From an uncultured Pseudomonadota bacterium (GTDB lineage: Bacteria > Pseudomonadota > Gammaproteobacteria > Burkholderiales > Rhodocyclaceae): a DNA stretch of 60,296 nucleotides. The position numbers and the translations under genes were made by a program. The stretch is taken from contig CAIQBG010000002.1 of assembly GCA_903870055.1 (NCBI GenBank), positions 1-60,296 of the forward strand, read 5' to 3'. The notes beneath the pieces are model-generated. The model did not search any database. It saw only the letters and a list, made by a program, of their open reading frames with translations, and was not told the DNA's origin. Positions 18,177-27,548 of this stretch are shown here, one piece after another; the stretch's first letter is position 1, and each line of letters begins with the position of its first letter.

Positions 18177-19589
18177 TTAGCACGAGTAATACAGTTCAAA
18201 CTCAACTGGGGTCGTAGTCATACGCACCTTGTTGACTTCTTCCATCTTCAGAGCGATGAACGAATCGATCCAATCCTTCGAGAAGACGCCACCGCGAGTC
18301 AGGAACTCGTGGTCGGCCTTCAGTGCTTCCAGCGCTTCATCCAGGCTGGCGCAAACGGTCGGGATCAACGCATCTTCTTCTGGTGGCAGATCGTACAGAT
18401 TCTTGTCAGCCGGATCGCCTGGGTGAATCTTGTTCTGGATACCATCCAGACCAGCCATCATCAGTGCAGAGAAAGCCAGATAAGGGTTGGCGATCGGATC
18501 AGGGAAACGCGTTTCGATACGGCGAGCCTTGGTCGAAGCCACAAACGGGATGCGGATCGAAGCCGAACGGTTCTTGGCCGAGTAAGCCAGTTTCACCGGT
18601 GCTTCGTAATGCGGTACCAGACGCTTGTACGAGTTAGTACCCGGGTTGGTAATAGCATTCAGCGCCTTGGCGTGCTTGATGATGCCGCCAATGTAGTACA
18701 GCGCCATTTCCGACAGGCCAGCGTACTGGTCGCCAGCAAACAGGTTCTTGCCGTCTTTCCAGATCGACTGGTGAACGTGCATACCCGAACCGTTGTCGCC
18801 AACGATTGGCTTCGGCATAAAGGTTGCAGTCTTGCCGTACTGGTGTGCAACGTTCAGCACAACGTACTTCAGAACCTGAGTCTGGTCTGCTCGGCGAACC
18901 AGTGTGTTGAACTTAGTGCCGATTTCATTCTGACCAGCCGTAGCCACTTCGTGGTGATGCACTTCAACCGGAACGCCACAGGCTTCCAGTGCATTACACA
19001 TCGCGGTACGGATATCGTTGAAGCTATCAACTGGGGCGACCGGGAAATAACCACCCTTAACGCCTGGACGATGGCCGGTGTTACCGCCTTCGATCTTGGC
19101 ATCTGATGACCAGGCAGCTTCTTCCGAGAAGATCTTGACGAAGCTACCCGACATGTCGGTCTTCCATTCGACTGAGTCGAAAATGAAGAATTCTGGTTCC
19201 GGACCGAAGAATGCCGTGTCACCAATACCCGAGCTCTTCAAATAGGCTTCGGCGCGCTTGGCAATCGAACGTGGATCACGGTCGTAACCCTTGCCATCAG
19301 TTGGCTCAACAACGTCACAGGTCAGCACTAGTGTGACTTCGTCATAGAACGGATCAATATAGGCCGATGCCGGATCTGGAATCAGCAGCATGTCGGAAGC
19401 TTGGATGCCCTTCCAACCATTGATCGATGAACCGTCAAATGCTTGACCTTCTTCAAATTTGTCCGCATCGAACTGGCTGACCGGTACACCCACGTGATGC
19501 TCTTTACCGCGTGTATCGGTGAAACGGAAATCGATGTATTTAACGTCGTTGTCCTTGACCATCTTCAGGACGTCTTGCACTGTAGCCAT
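18177..19589 (-). CDS. glnA: Type I glutamine synthetase
   Basis: GlnA makes glutamine from glutamate and ammonia. The 470-residue protein has the beta-grasp start ([17 protein letters not shown]), the [12 protein letters not shown] catalytic segment, [10 protein letters not shown], and Tyr399 in NLYDLPPEE. Tyr399 is the site adenylylated by GlnE in type I-beta enzymes, so activity is probably controlled by adenylylation. An AGGAG ribosome-binding site precedes the ATG. Upstream lie a sigma-54 promoter and two NtrC sites, and ntrBC follow downstream. Confidence 0.98.
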   Translation of the reverse strand: MATVQDVLKMVKDNDVKYIDFRFTDTRGKEHHVGVPVSQFDADKFEEGQAFDGSSINGWKGIQASDMLLIPDPASAYIDPFYDEVTLVLTCDVVEPTDGKGYDRDPRSIAKRAEAYLKSSGIGDTAFFGPEPEFFIFDSVEWKTDMSGSFVKIFSEEAAWSSDAKIEGGNTGHRPGVKGGYFPVAPVDSFNDIRTAMCNALEACGVPVEVHHHEVATAGQNEIGTKFNTLVRRADQTQVLKYVVLNVAHQYGKTATFMPKPIVGDNGSGMHVHQSIWKDGKNLFAGDQYAGLSEMALYYIGGIIKHAKALNAITNPGTNSYKRLVPHYEAPVKLAYSAKNRSASIRIPFVASTKARRIETRFPDPIANPYLAFSALMMAGLDGIQNKIHPGDPADKNLYDLPPEEDALIPTVCASLDEALEALKADHEFLTRGGVFSKDWIDSFIALKMEEVNKVRMTTTPVEFELYYSC

Positions 19590-19669
19590 AACAGCTATCT
19601 CCTAAAATCGACCGCAACGGTCAGTCTAAAAATCAGTAACGGAACCACAGATCCCTGCCGTATTGATAA

Positions 19670-19685
19670 AGCATGATCCATGCCA
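19670..19685 (-). promoter_or_regulatory. Sigma-54 promoter of glnA
   Basis: On the minus strand the 16 bases read TGGCATGGATCATGCT, against the consensus TGGCACG-N4-TTGCT. The essential GG (-24) and GC (-12) are exactly spaced. Transcription would start near 19659, about 70 bp upstream of the glnA ATG. Confidence 0.85.
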
Positions 19686-19765
19686 ACAATAATACGACAA
19701 GCCACCCCTAAAATGCGCATTTTAAAGTGCTTGTGCGCACCTATCCGGGTCACCCCGACAAACCA

Positions 19766-19780
19766 GCACCAATTTGGTGC
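19766..19780 (-). promoter_or_regulatory. NtrC binding site 1 upstream of glnA
   Basis: GCACC-AATTT-GGTGC is a perfect inverted repeat that matches the NtrC enhancer consensus. Its centre is about 113 bp upstream of the predicted glnA transcription start. Confidence 0.85.
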
Positions 19781-19809
19781 AAACAAGTCTTGTCAAACCG
19801 CCACGACAC

Positions 19810-19824
19810 GCACCGGTTTGGTGC
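19810..19824 (-). promoter_or_regulatory. NtrC binding site 2 upstream of glnA
   Basis: GCACC-GGTTT-GGTGC is a second palindrome with the same arms. It is centred 44 bp (about four helical turns) from site 1, so dimers on both sites would face the same side of the DNA. It ends 11 bp from the stop of the CDF gene. Confidence 0.82.
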
Positions 19825-19834
19825 AAAATCGCGT

Positions 19835-21085
19835 TTATTCCAGCCGACGGTATACCGCCCAACTGATCAGGGGTAATCCTGCCTGTTCGGCCGCTTTCTG
19901 TAAATCCCTCACGCCATTTGCTACAGCCACTGGCTTCGGATCAATTCCAGGCAATGGCGGCAACAGCACTTCCACTTCGATACGGCCATTAAGGTAATGC
20001 AACTGAATGCGCTCAGGCGCCCATGGGCCATGGCCCCAGACCCGCGCCGCCTCCTGGTTCAACCAATGCTCCAACGCATCTCGGCCAACCTCGACCGCAT
20101 GGCCAGAATCTGCCGGTACCAGATCATCTTCCGGATCGATATGCACCAACATATCCAATACCTCGGCACACTGTTCGCGCACGCGTAAACGAACCTGTTC
20201 CGCAATACGGTGCCCTTCTGAAACGCTAATGCGTGGGGAAACCCTGACATGTGCATCAACCAGAATACGATCTGCCATGCGTCTTGTGCGCAAATCATGC
20301 AAATCCAAAACCCCCGGCGTTTCGCTAATCACCAGGCGAATCTGCTCAATCTGATCCCTGCTTGCACCCTTATCAATGAGCTCTTCCAATGCGCCATAGG
20401 AAAACTGCCAGCCCATCTTTACGATCAACGCACCCACAATGGCGGCGGCTAGCAAATCTGCGTAAGCAAAACCCATCAGGCTGCCGCCTATACCTATGGC
20501 CACCACCAGCGATGACGCAGCATCGGAACGAGAGTGCCAGGCGTTTGCCACCAGCATCGCCGAATTGGCCTTCTTTGCAACACGAAGCATGTAACGGAAC
20601 AGCCACTCTTTCGAAACAAGTGCGAGCAATGCCACGTATAACGCAATCATTTCTACAGCGGGGGCCTGATCCACACTCACTGCACGTTCAGCAGCCGAAT
20701 AAAGAAAAGCGCCGCCAATCCCGACCAGCATTAAGCCGAGAATCAGCGTGGCCAGGGTTTCTAGGCGAGCGTGCCCGTAGGGATGATTATCATCGGCGGC
20801 TTTAGCACTATGCCGCGCCACAAAAAGCACCAGAAAGTCCGACAGCAAATCTGATAACGAATGAAAGCCATCTACCAGCAAGCTATGCGAGTGGGCAAAC
20901 CAGCCCACAATAATCTGCAGGATCGATAGGCCGATGTTGACGCCCATACTGACGTTAACCGAACGACGAACCAACTTATTAGATGCGGCACTGGCATGCT
21001 CGCCGGTGAGTGCATCAATTAGTGCGGTCTGACCGTGCGCATGCACCCCATGCGAATGCCCTTTGTGGTGATGCCCGAGGGACAT
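19835..21085 (-). CDS. Cation diffusion facilitator (FieF/CzcD-type metal/proton antiporter)
   Basis: An inner-membrane divalent-metal efflux carrier of 416 residues. The first 20 residues are histidine-rich (HHHKGHSHGVHAHG), a likely metal-sensing tail. Six hydrophobic segments follow, with the metal site HSLLVDGFHSLSDLLSD in segment 2 and DDNHPYGHARLETLA after segment 3. The C-terminal cytoplasmic domain (about 245-416) includes the ferredoxin-like dimerisation part plus about 90 extra residues. Zinc, iron or manganese are possible substrates. An AAGGGG ribosome-binding site precedes the ATG. Confidence 0.92.
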   Translation of the reverse strand: MSLGHHHKGHSHGVHAHGQTALIDALTGEHASAASNKLVRRSVNVSMGVNIGLSILQIIVGWFAHSHSLLVDGFHSLSDLLSDFLVLFVARHSAKAADDNHPYGHARLETLATLILGLMLVGIGGAFLYSAAERAVSVDQAPAVEMIALYVALLALVSKEWLFRYMLRVAKKANSAMLVANAWHSRSDAASSLVVAIGIGGSLMGFAYADLLAAAIVGALIVKMGWQFSYGALEELIDKGASRDQIEQIRLVISETPGVLDLHDLRTRRMADRILVDAHVRVSPRISVSEGHRIAEQVRLRVREQCAEVLDMLVHIDPEDDLVPADSGHAVEVGRDALEHWLNQEAARVWGHGPWAPERIQLHYLNGRIEVEVLLPPLPGIDPKPVAVANGVRDLQKAAEQAGLPLISWAVYRRLE

Positions 21086-21160
21086 ATCTACCCCTTATTA
21101 ATAGTGCCTATGAATTTCCGGCTCAGATTCCGCTTGCAGCGCTCGCCGCGTATACTCGCC

Positions 21161-21265
21161 CATTAGCGATATTCTATCGTCAATTTGCACGCCTCGCCGG
21201 CCTGGAAGGTTGGCTTAACAATAGTTTCATAGAAAATTCATGATGAGCCGCATTAGCGATATTCT
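21161..21265 (+). repeat. 15-bp direct repeat flanking the rhodanese gene start
   Basis: CATTAGCGATATTCT occurs exactly at 21161-21175 and again at 21251-21265. The second copy encodes residues of the rhodanese N-terminus (ISDIL). The first copy is in the same reading frame but is followed by a stop at about 21216, so it looks like a relic of a small tandem duplication. Confidence 0.8.
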
Positions 21266-21695
21266 GGCGCTTGCCCGCACCCGCGCCGAACAACAGGGTG
21301 TTAATTACAGTGGGGATGTCACCCCGCTCGAGGCATCTACGCTCCTACAAGAAGCGCCCGGTACGGTTCTGGTCGACGTACGCACCCGTGCCGAATGGGA
21401 TTGGGTTGGCCGCGTGCCCAACGCCATTGAAATCGAATGGGTTGAATATCCGGAAATGACTCGCAACACTCGCTTTATAGATACTTTGCTCAAGCAAGTG
21501 CCTCGCGAAGCCCAGATTCTTTTTCTCTGCCGCAGCGGCGTACGTTCGCGCGGTGCTGCCAGCGCCGCGATTGACGCCGGCTATTCAGCTGCCTTCAATA
21601 TTCTCGAAGGTTTTGAAGGCGACAAAGACGCCCAGAACCATCGCGGCTATGTCGGGGGCTGGCGCTTTCACGGCCTGCCCTGGTATCAAGGTTAA
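21240..21695 (+). CDS. Rhodanese-like domain protein
   Basis: A 151-residue single rhodanese domain. The active-site loop is CRSGVRS with Cys97 as the sulfur acceptor, and the conserved DVRTRAEWDWVGRVPNA segment is at about 46-62. Such proteins carry persulfide for sulfur transfer. Two ATG codons in tandem (21240, 21243) are possible starts, and no strong ribosome-binding site is visible. It lies 14 bp before nadA, whose product is an iron-sulfur enzyme; a link in cluster assembly is only inferred. Confidence 0.88.
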   Translation: MMSRISDILALARTRAEQQGVNYSGDVTPLEASTLLQEAPGTVLVDVRTRAEWDWVGRVPNAIEIEWVEYPEMTRNTRFIDTLLKQVPREAQILFLCRSGVRSRGAASAAIDAGYSAAFNILEGFEGDKDAQNHRGYVGGWRFHGLPWYQG

Positions 21696-21709
21696 CCGGA
21701 TACAAAGAT

Positions 21710-22801
21710 ATGCGTGATTTCGAAGACTACCGCGACCTATCTGATGAAACCTGTCAGGAACGGATCAACGCTGCCCGCAAAGCCCTGGGCTCACGTGCCG
21801 TACTACTTTGTCACCACTACCAGCGTGCCGATGTCTATCAGCACGCTGATCTAACCGGTGATTCGCTTAAGCTGTCACGCCTGGCCAGCCAGACCGACGC
21901 CGAATACATCGTCTTCTGTGGCGTGCACTTCATGGCGGAAGTGGCCGACATGATGACCAAGCCCAATCAGACGGCCATCCTGCCGGATCTGGCCGCAGGT
22001 TGTTCAATGGCCGACATGGCTAACCTGACCAAGGTCGAACGCTGCTGGCGAGAACTGACAGCGGCGCTGGGCGAAGACCCGGCTAACCAGGTCACACCAA
22101 TCACCTACATCAATTCGGCCGCTGATCTCAAAGCATTCTGTGGCGATCGCGGTGGCATCGTCTGCACTTCCTCCAACGCACCGGTGATTCTGGATTGGGC
22201 GCTGGAGCGCCGTCCAAAAATTCTATTCTTCCCGGATCAGCACCTTGGGCGTTGGACTGGTCACCAACGCGGCATTCCTCTGGATGAGATGGCAGTCTGG
22301 GACCCAGACCAACCCCGCGGTGGTCTTACGCAAGAGCAGATTCGTAACGCCAAAATTCTGCTGTGGAAAGGTCACTGCTCGGTGCACCAGATGTTTCAGC
22401 CTTCGCACATCGAAACCTTTCGTGCCAAGCACCCAGAAGGCAAGGTCATTTCGCACCCCGAGTGTTCGTTCGAAGTCTGTGCAGCATCGGATTACATCGG
22501 CTCTACAGAATATATCGTCAAGATCATTAAAGAAGCCCCTGCCGGCACTCGCTGGCTGGTGGGCACTGAACTGAACCTAGTAGAACGCTTAGCCCGAGAA
22601 GTCGCACCCGAAGGGAAGATCGTGCAATTCATGTCACCCACGGTGTGCATGTGCTCGACCATGCAGCGGATTGATCCGCAACACCTCGCCTGGACACTGG
22701 AAAACCTCGTGGATGGCAACGTGGTAAATGGGATTCGTGTGCCAGAGAAGGAAACAGCTGCTGCCCGCCTAGCGATGGAACGCATGCTGGAAGTGTCCTG
22801 A
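21710..22801 (+). CDS. nadA: Quinolinate synthase A
   Basis: NadA condenses iminoaspartate with dihydroxyacetone phosphate to quinolinate in NAD synthesis, using a [4Fe-4S] cluster. The 363-residue protein has CHHYQRADVYQHAD near the start and the three conserved cysteine regions AAGCSMADM (Cys98), KGHCSVHQMF and PTVCMCSTMQ. NadB and NadC are not in this window. Confidence 0.96.
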   Translation: MRDFEDYRDLSDETCQERINAARKALGSRAVLLCHHYQRADVYQHADLTGDSLKLSRLASQTDAEYIVFCGVHFMAEVADMMTKPNQTAILPDLAAGCSMADMANLTKVERCWRELTAALGEDPANQVTPITYINSAADLKAFCGDRGGIVCTSSNAPVILDWALERRPKILFFPDQHLGRWTGHQRGIPLDEMAVWDPDQPRGGLTQEQIRNAKILLWKGHCSVHQMFQPSHIETFRAKHPEGKVISHPECSFEVCAASDYIGSTEYIVKIIKEAPAGTRWLVGTELNLVERLAREVAPEGKIVQFMSPTVCMCSTMQRIDPQHLAWTLENLVDGNVVNGIRVPEKETAAARLAMERMLEVS

Positions 22802-22827
22802 CTGACACGCCTGCACAGGGGCTCACC

Positions 22828-23574
22828 ATGACCGATACGCTGTCACTGGTTACCTACAACATCCATAAAGGCTTCTCGCAGTTCAACCGCCGTCTGACGG
22901 TGCATGATCTGCGAGACCGATTGCGCCACCTCAATCCGGACCTGGTCTTTCTTCAGGAAGTTCAGGGTTTGCACCAGCAACATGCACAAAAGCACGCCAA
23001 CTGGCCCGAGCAACCGCAGCACGAGTTTCTAGCAGATACCATCTGGAATGCCCGTTATGGACAGAACGTTCTGTACGACCATGGGCATCACGGCAATGCC
23101 ATCCTCTCTCGGTACCCGATTGAGACCAGCCATAATCAGGACATCACCCATCTGAGCTTCGAAAAGCGTGGGCTGCTCCATACACAAATTCAATGGCAAG
23201 GTCAGATCGTGCATTGTGTCTGCGCCCATTTATCCTTGCTCGCACGGTCACGCAAATGGCAAATGGCGGCGCTTGCCGAAGAGATCGATCGATTGGTCCC
23301 GCATGACCAGCCACTTATTATTGCCGGTGACTTCAACGACTGGCGCAACCATGCCAGCGAACACCTCGCAGACCGATTGAACCTGATCGAAGTTTTTGAT
23401 CATCTTGCCGGACGACCGGCACGCAGCTTCCCAGTGGCTTTACCCATGCTCCGACTAGACCGGATCTATGTGCGCGGCCTAAAAGCAGTTCGGGCCGATG
23501 TGCACTACGGTGCAGGCTGGTCGAAAATCTCCGACCATGCCGCATTACGCTGCGAGCTTGTGCTGGCAGGCTGA
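22828..23574 (+). CDS. Endonuclease/exonuclease/phosphatase (EEP) family protein, YbhP-like
   Basis: A 248-residue EEP-fold hydrolase. Motifs seen are VTYNIHKGF at the N-terminus, VFLQEVQG with the metal-binding Glu, GNAILSRYPI, IAGDFNDWRN and KISDHAALRCEL with the catalytic His. The ATG follows an AGGGG ribosome-binding site. It is followed 1 bp later by a cardiolipin synthase gene. The same pairing exists in E. coli (ybhP next to clsB), so a role in phospholipid turnover is plausible but not shown by the sequence. Confidence 0.9.
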   Translation: MTDTLSLVTYNIHKGFSQFNRRLTVHDLRDRLRHLNPDLVFLQEVQGLHQQHAQKHANWPEQPQHEFLADTIWNARYGQNVLYDHGHHGNAILSRYPIETSHNQDITHLSFEKRGLLHTQIQWQGQIVHCVCAHLSLLARSRKWQMAALAEEIDRLVPHDQPLIIAGDFNDWRNHASEHLADRLNLIEVFDHLAGRPARSFPVALPMLRLDRIYVRGLKAVRADVHYGAGWSKISDHAALRCELVLAG

Positions 23575-23575
23575 C

Positions 23576-24781
23576 ATGAGCCTGCGCCGCAGACTGTTCA
23601 AAGCGCTCCACCCGGCGCGCCAGGTTACGAGTGGCAACCAGATCACTTTACTATGCAATGGGGCCGACTACTTCCCCGCACTACTCAATGCGCTAAGTGC
23701 GGCGAACCAGAGCATTCGCCTGGAAACCTATCTCTATGCCGATGATGCCATCGGCCAGATGGTGACCCAAGCACTATGCGATGCTGCACAACGCGGCGTT
23801 GACGTGCGTCTCGTAGTTGATGGCTTTGGCGCCCGCAATATTGGGATACATCATTTGCCCCTGCTGCAACAGGCAGGGGTTCATGTGCGCATATTCCGGC
23901 CAGAACACCATCTTTGGCGTCACCTGCTATCACGAAAGCGCTCACGATTACGCCGGATGCATCGGAAGATGGCCCTTTGCGATGGCCATACGGCTTTTGT
24001 CGGTGGCATCAACATCATTGACGATGCGACAGGCAACCCATCACCGATGCGTCCGGATTTTGCGCTCCGAATCAGGGGGCCGCTACTACATGAAATTGGC
24101 CACGCAATAGACCGGCAATGGCAGACACTATCCCGTCGACCCATACTGCACCAGAGTCAGAAACCGGCACCCACACGAATTAATTCTCCTTTAGCGGGAA
24201 ACGTACGTGCTGCACTTGCACTCCGTGACAATCTGCTTAATCGCGGACAAATTGAAGCGGCTTATATCTCCGCCATAGAACTGGCACAGCAGCAGATCAC
24301 ACTGGCCATGGCCTACTTCATTCCCAGCCGCGCAATTCTTCATGCACTTCTCAATGCAGCGCAGCGGGGCGTTGAAATTCGCCTACTTTTACAGGGGCGT
24401 ATTGAATACCGTCTGCAACACTACGCATCCCAATCACTTTACACACGCCTCCTTACTGCCGGCATTCAAATCTATGAGTACGAGCCCGGGTTCATGCATG
24501 CCAAAGTCGGCGTGATCGACCGTGAATGGTCGACCGTAGGTTCTGCCAATCTGGACCCGTTTTCACTCCTCGTTGCCCGTGAAGCAAACGTGCTCGTTTT
24601 TGATGAGGGATTCTGTAACAAGCTCAAGCAACACTTATTTGCCGAAATCCAGGGGCATAGTAAAGAAATCACTACGGCGACCTGGGCCCAAAGATCCGGC
24701 TGGCAACGGATGCTGCGCGCCCTGAGTGCACGAATACTTTTCAGGCTACTTAGCCTGACGCGCTATACCAACAACTACTGA
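23576..24781 (+). CDS. clsB: Cardiolipin synthase B (phospholipase D family)
   Basis: A 401-residue phospholipase-D superfamily enzyme with two HKD motifs: HRKMALCD followed by GHTAFVGGINI, and HAKVGVIDREWSTVGSANLD. It lacks the N-terminal membrane helices of ClsA, which points to the ClsB type that makes cardiolipin from two phospholipids. The start MSLRRRLFKALHPARQ lies 1 bp after the EEP gene stop. Its 3' end overlaps the convergent gluQ gene by 7 bp. Confidence 0.92.
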   Translation: MSLRRRLFKALHPARQVTSGNQITLLCNGADYFPALLNALSAANQSIRLETYLYADDAIGQMVTQALCDAAQRGVDVRLVVDGFGARNIGIHHLPLLQQAGVHVRIFRPEHHLWRHLLSRKRSRLRRMHRKMALCDGHTAFVGGINIIDDATGNPSPMRPDFALRIRGPLLHEIGHAIDRQWQTLSRRPILHQSQKPAPTRINSPLAGNVRAALALRDNLLNRGQIEAAYISAIELAQQQITLAMAYFIPSRAILHALLNAAQRGVEIRLLLQGRIEYRLQHYASQSLYTRLLTAGIQIYEYEPGFMHAKVGVIDREWSTVGSANLDPFSLLVAREANVLVFDEGFCNKLKQHLFAEIQGHSKEITTATWAQRSGWQRMLRALSARILFRLLSLTRYTNNY

Positions 24782-25725
24782 GCTTTTGACGGCAAAAAAC
24801 AGCGCCGTGCTTTAGCTACCTTACTGATGGACCAATGCGTTTTCGCCCAAATCCATAACTTCGCCTGGCTCAACTTGTACAGACTGGCTGGCGGTTCCTG
24901 CCCCAAAAAGTCCAGCGCTGACCAAAGCGCTACAACCCGCTCCGATTCCATGCCTAAAGGCAGCGCCTGAGCCATCGTCTGCTTGGAGAGCTTCTCTCCC
25001 GCGTTATTAACGGCAACCGGCAAATGCGCATAACTTGGCACTTGCCCGCCCAGAGCACTGATCAAGGCCAATTGCCGAGGTGTCGAATCTAGCAAATCAG
25101 CTCCACGTACCACCTGAGTCACGCCTTGTGCGAGGTCATCCACGACCACGGCTAGTTGATAGGTCGTACAACCATCTGCACGATGCAACACAAAATCACC
25201 GACATCTCGCGCAAGCTGCTGGCTTACAACGCCTTGAATACGATCAGTAAAAGACCACTCTGGCACATCAAGCCCGCCTACTCGAAAACGCCAGGCCGCA
25301 TTTTCCGGAACTGCGTCTCCCGGCTGCCAATGGCTACAGGTGCCCGGATAGATTCTGGCCCCATCAATACCGACCCTTGCATCTGTATGGCCCGCCAGTT
25401 GACTACGCGTACAGGTGCAGGGATATGCATAACCTGCCTCGATCAGTGTTTTCAGGGCTTTCTGATAAAGGTGCTCTCGTTCAGATTGCAGAACGACTTC
25501 CCTATCCCAGACAAAGCCATAGGCATGCAGAATTTCCTGCTGCAGCCCCGCCATGCCAGATACCGAGCGGGGCCGATCTACATCTTCAACACGCAGCAAC
25601 CACTGCCCGGCACACGCTTCCAGATAGCTGGCAACGGCCGCAACCAGAGAACCGAAGTGCAACGGCCCCGTGGGCGAAGGTGCAAAACGGCCAACGACTG
25701 AAATTGGAAGAAGCGCTTCGCTCAT
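24775..25725 (-). CDS. gluQ: Glutamyl-Q tRNA(Asp) synthetase
   Basis: This GluRS paralogue attaches glutamate to queuosine in tRNA-Asp, so it depends on queuosine synthesis (queE is at the window end). The 316-residue protein lacks an anticodon-binding domain. It shows FAPSPTGPLHFGSLVAA (HIGH-type motif), the zinc-site segment YPCTCTRSQL and EKLSKQ (KMSKS-type motif). It reads against clsB. Confidence 0.95.
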   Translation of the reverse strand: MSEALLPISVVGRFAPSPTGPLHFGSLVAAVASYLEACAGQWLLRVEDVDRPRSVSGMAGLQQEILHAYGFVWDREVVLQSEREHLYQKALKTLIEAGYAYPCTCTRSQLAGHTDARVGIDGARIYPGTCSHWQPGDAVPENAAWRFRVGGLDVPEWSFTDRIQGVVSQQLARDVGDFVLHRADGCTTYQLAVVVDDLAQGVTQVVRGADLLDSTPRQLALISALGGQVPSYAHLPVAVNNAGEKLSKQTMAQALPLGMESERVVALWSALDFLGQEPPASLYKLSQAKLWIWAKTHWSISKVAKARRCFLPSKAQ

Positions 25726-25810
25726 AAAATTTGAATGATGGTTTCACATTGATCGAACAATCCGCACATAATAAGGGCGCAACCTACAAATCGTTCACTC
25801 AGGCAAGCTC

Positions 25811-26374
25811 ATGACCCCAAATACCCTTTCCGACAACGTCCGTTATACCCCGCCAGCCATTGCACTGCACTGGCTGATGGCTTGGATCATCATTGCTGTT
25901 TACTTCCTCGGCCTCAGCATTGATGAGATTCCTGTCGGGCCCGATCGCATTCAGGTTGTGGGTTGGCATAAATGGCTGGGCGTTACCATCGCTTTTCTGT
26001 GGGGCTTCCGTGTTCTGTGGCGTGCCAGCCACCGCCCGCCTGCTGATCCCGCCGATAGTCCTGCTTGGCAAAACAATGCGGCACATCTAGTACACATCGC
26101 TCTCTATGTGCTGATGATCGCCATCCCCGTGAGTGGCTGGCTGATGAGTTCGGCCAAGGGTTATACAACTAATTTCTTTGGTCTGTTTGACCTGCCGAAT
26201 CTACTGGAAAAAGATAAACCCCTCGGCCACACCCTGAAAGAGGTACATGAGGTACTGGCCAACCTGCTGATGGCCTTGGTGGGTCTGCATATCGCAGCAG
26301 CCCTGAAACATCAGCTGATTAATAAAGACAATCTATTGGCCCGTATGCGACCGGCCCGAAAGAGCCGTTCATGA
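25811..26374 (+). CDS. Cytochrome b561
   Basis: A 187-residue inner-membrane di-haem b protein with four hydrophobic helices. Candidate haem ligands are the histidines in ALHWLMAWIII, GWHKWLGV, and HEVLANLLMALVGLHIAAALKH. It probably passes electrons between quinol and a periplasmic partner. It overlaps the first yceI gene by 4 bp, which mirrors the yceJ-yceI pair of E. coli. Confidence 0.93.
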   Translation: MTPNTLSDNVRYTPPAIALHWLMAWIIIAVYFLGLSIDEIPVGPDRIQVVGWHKWLGVTIAFLWGFRVLWRASHRPPADPADSPAWQNNAAHLVHIALYVLMIAIPVSGWLMSSAKGYTTNFFGLFDLPNLLEKDKPLGHTLKEVHEVLANLLMALVGLHIAAALKHQLINKDNLLARMRPARKSRS

Positions 26375-26934
26375 TGATACGCCGTACGGCTGCACTAGCC
26401 GCCCTCTGCTTGCTGAACGCATCTGCCTGGGCTGTTGAATACAACAGCGTTGATACAACCAAATCAACCATCCGGTTTATTCCCACACTCATGGGTAGCA
26501 AGACGGAAGGCAGTTTCAAGAAATTCAGCGCACAAATTCGCTTTGATCCGGAGAAACCGGCACAAGCGCAGGCGCGCGCCGAGGTGATGGTCCAGAGCTT
26601 CGATATTGGTTTCGACGAAGCTACCGACGAAGCACTGGGTCCAAACTGGTTTGATGTCAAAAAGTTTCCGACCGCCACTTTCGTAGCCACTCAGGTTACC
26701 CCGCTAACAAAAGATCGATTTGAACTATCGGGCAATCTGAGCATTAAAGGTCAGACGAAACCTGTGCGCTTTCCTGTGACGCTTACCCGCGAGTCGGCAA
26801 ACGCCGGACGCCTGGATGGCACGTTGACGATTAAACGTCTGGACTTTGGCCTCGGACAAGGGCAGTGGGCCGGCACAGGCACCGTTTCCAATGACATTAA
26901 CGTACAGATACGCCTATCAATTTTTAACAAGTAG
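26371..26934 (+). CDS. YceI-like periplasmic lipocalin-fold protein (first copy)
   Basis: A 187-residue YceI domain protein with a signal peptide ending SAWA. It has the YceI pattern: FIPTLMGSKTEGSFKKFSAQIRFDPE, a middle NWFDVKKFPTATF segment, and the SIKGQTKPVRFPV beta strands. YceI proteins bind isoprenoids such as ubiquinone-type lipids in a hydrophobic pocket. Translational coupling to cytochrome b561 (ATGA overlap) suggests a quinone-related role. Confidence 0.9.
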   Translation: MMIRRTAALAALCLLNASAWAVEYNSVDTTKSTIRFIPTLMGSKTEGSFKKFSAQIRFDPEKPAQAQARAEVMVQSFDIGFDEATDEALGPNWFDVKKFPTATFVATQVTPLTKDRFELSGNLSIKGQTKPVRFPVTLTRESANAGRLDGTLTIKRLDFGLGQGQWAGTGTVSNDINVQIRLSIFNK

Positions 26935-26959
26935 CACCCCCAACCACAGGAGCCTCACC

Positions 26960-27532
26960 ATGAAAAAAACAGCCCTCATCACTGCAGCACTACTTTCTGC
27001 TTTTGCCACCTCGGCTATCGCAGCACCAACCAGCTACGCAATTGACCCAAGCCACACCTTCGCCAGCTTTGAATACACCCACCTGGGATTCTCAAAGCAG
27101 CGTAGCCGCTTTAACGACACGACAGGCACGATCACATTAGACCAAAAAGCCAAGACCGGCACCGCCGATATCGCCATCAGCGTGACATCGGTCGACACCG
27201 GCAGCAAAGCGTTTGATGGCCATTTGGTTAGCGACGGCTGGTTTGATGCTGCCAACTACCCAAGCATTTTCTTCAAATCAAACAACTTCAAATTTAAGGG
27301 CGACAAGCCAACCGAAGTTATCGGCGAACTGACCGTCCACGGCATCACCAAGCCGGTGACCCTCAAGGTCACTCACTTCCAGTGCGCTATGCATCCGATG
27401 AAGCAGAAAGAGGCTTGCGGCGCCAACGCTGTGACACACATCAAGCGTAGCGAGTTCGGCCTTGGCAAGTACGCGCCAAACGTCAGCGATGAAGTCGAAC
27501 TGAGTATTGCCGTGGAAGCCGTTAAAGAATAA
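26960..27532 (+). CDS. YceI-like periplasmic protein (second copy)
   Basis: A 190-residue YceI protein with signal peptide ending AIAA, starting at MKKTALITAALL after a CAGGAG ribosome-binding site. The core reads YAIDPSHTFASFEYTHLGFSKQRSRF and GWFDAANYPSIFFKS, closer to E. coli YceI than the first copy. An extra loop with two cysteines (FQCAMHPMKQKEACGANA) could form a disulfide. It follows the first copy by 25 bp and ends before a strong terminator. Confidence 0.93.
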   Translation: MKKTALITAALLSAFATSAIAAPTSYAIDPSHTFASFEYTHLGFSKQRSRFNDTTGTITLDQKAKTGTADIAISVTSVDTGSKAFDGHLVSDGWFDAANYPSIFFKSNNFKFKGDKPTEVIGELTVHGITKPVTLKVTHFQCAMHPMKQKEACGANAVTHIKRSEFGLGKYAPNVSDEVELSIAVEAVKE

Positions 27533-27548
27533 GTTTTACGCATCCACA

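Noticed and set aside
18309-19106. 265-codon open frame antisense to glnA
   Set aside because: It lies wholly within the highly conserved glnA gene on the opposite strand, with no recognisable domain; it is a by-product of codon bias.
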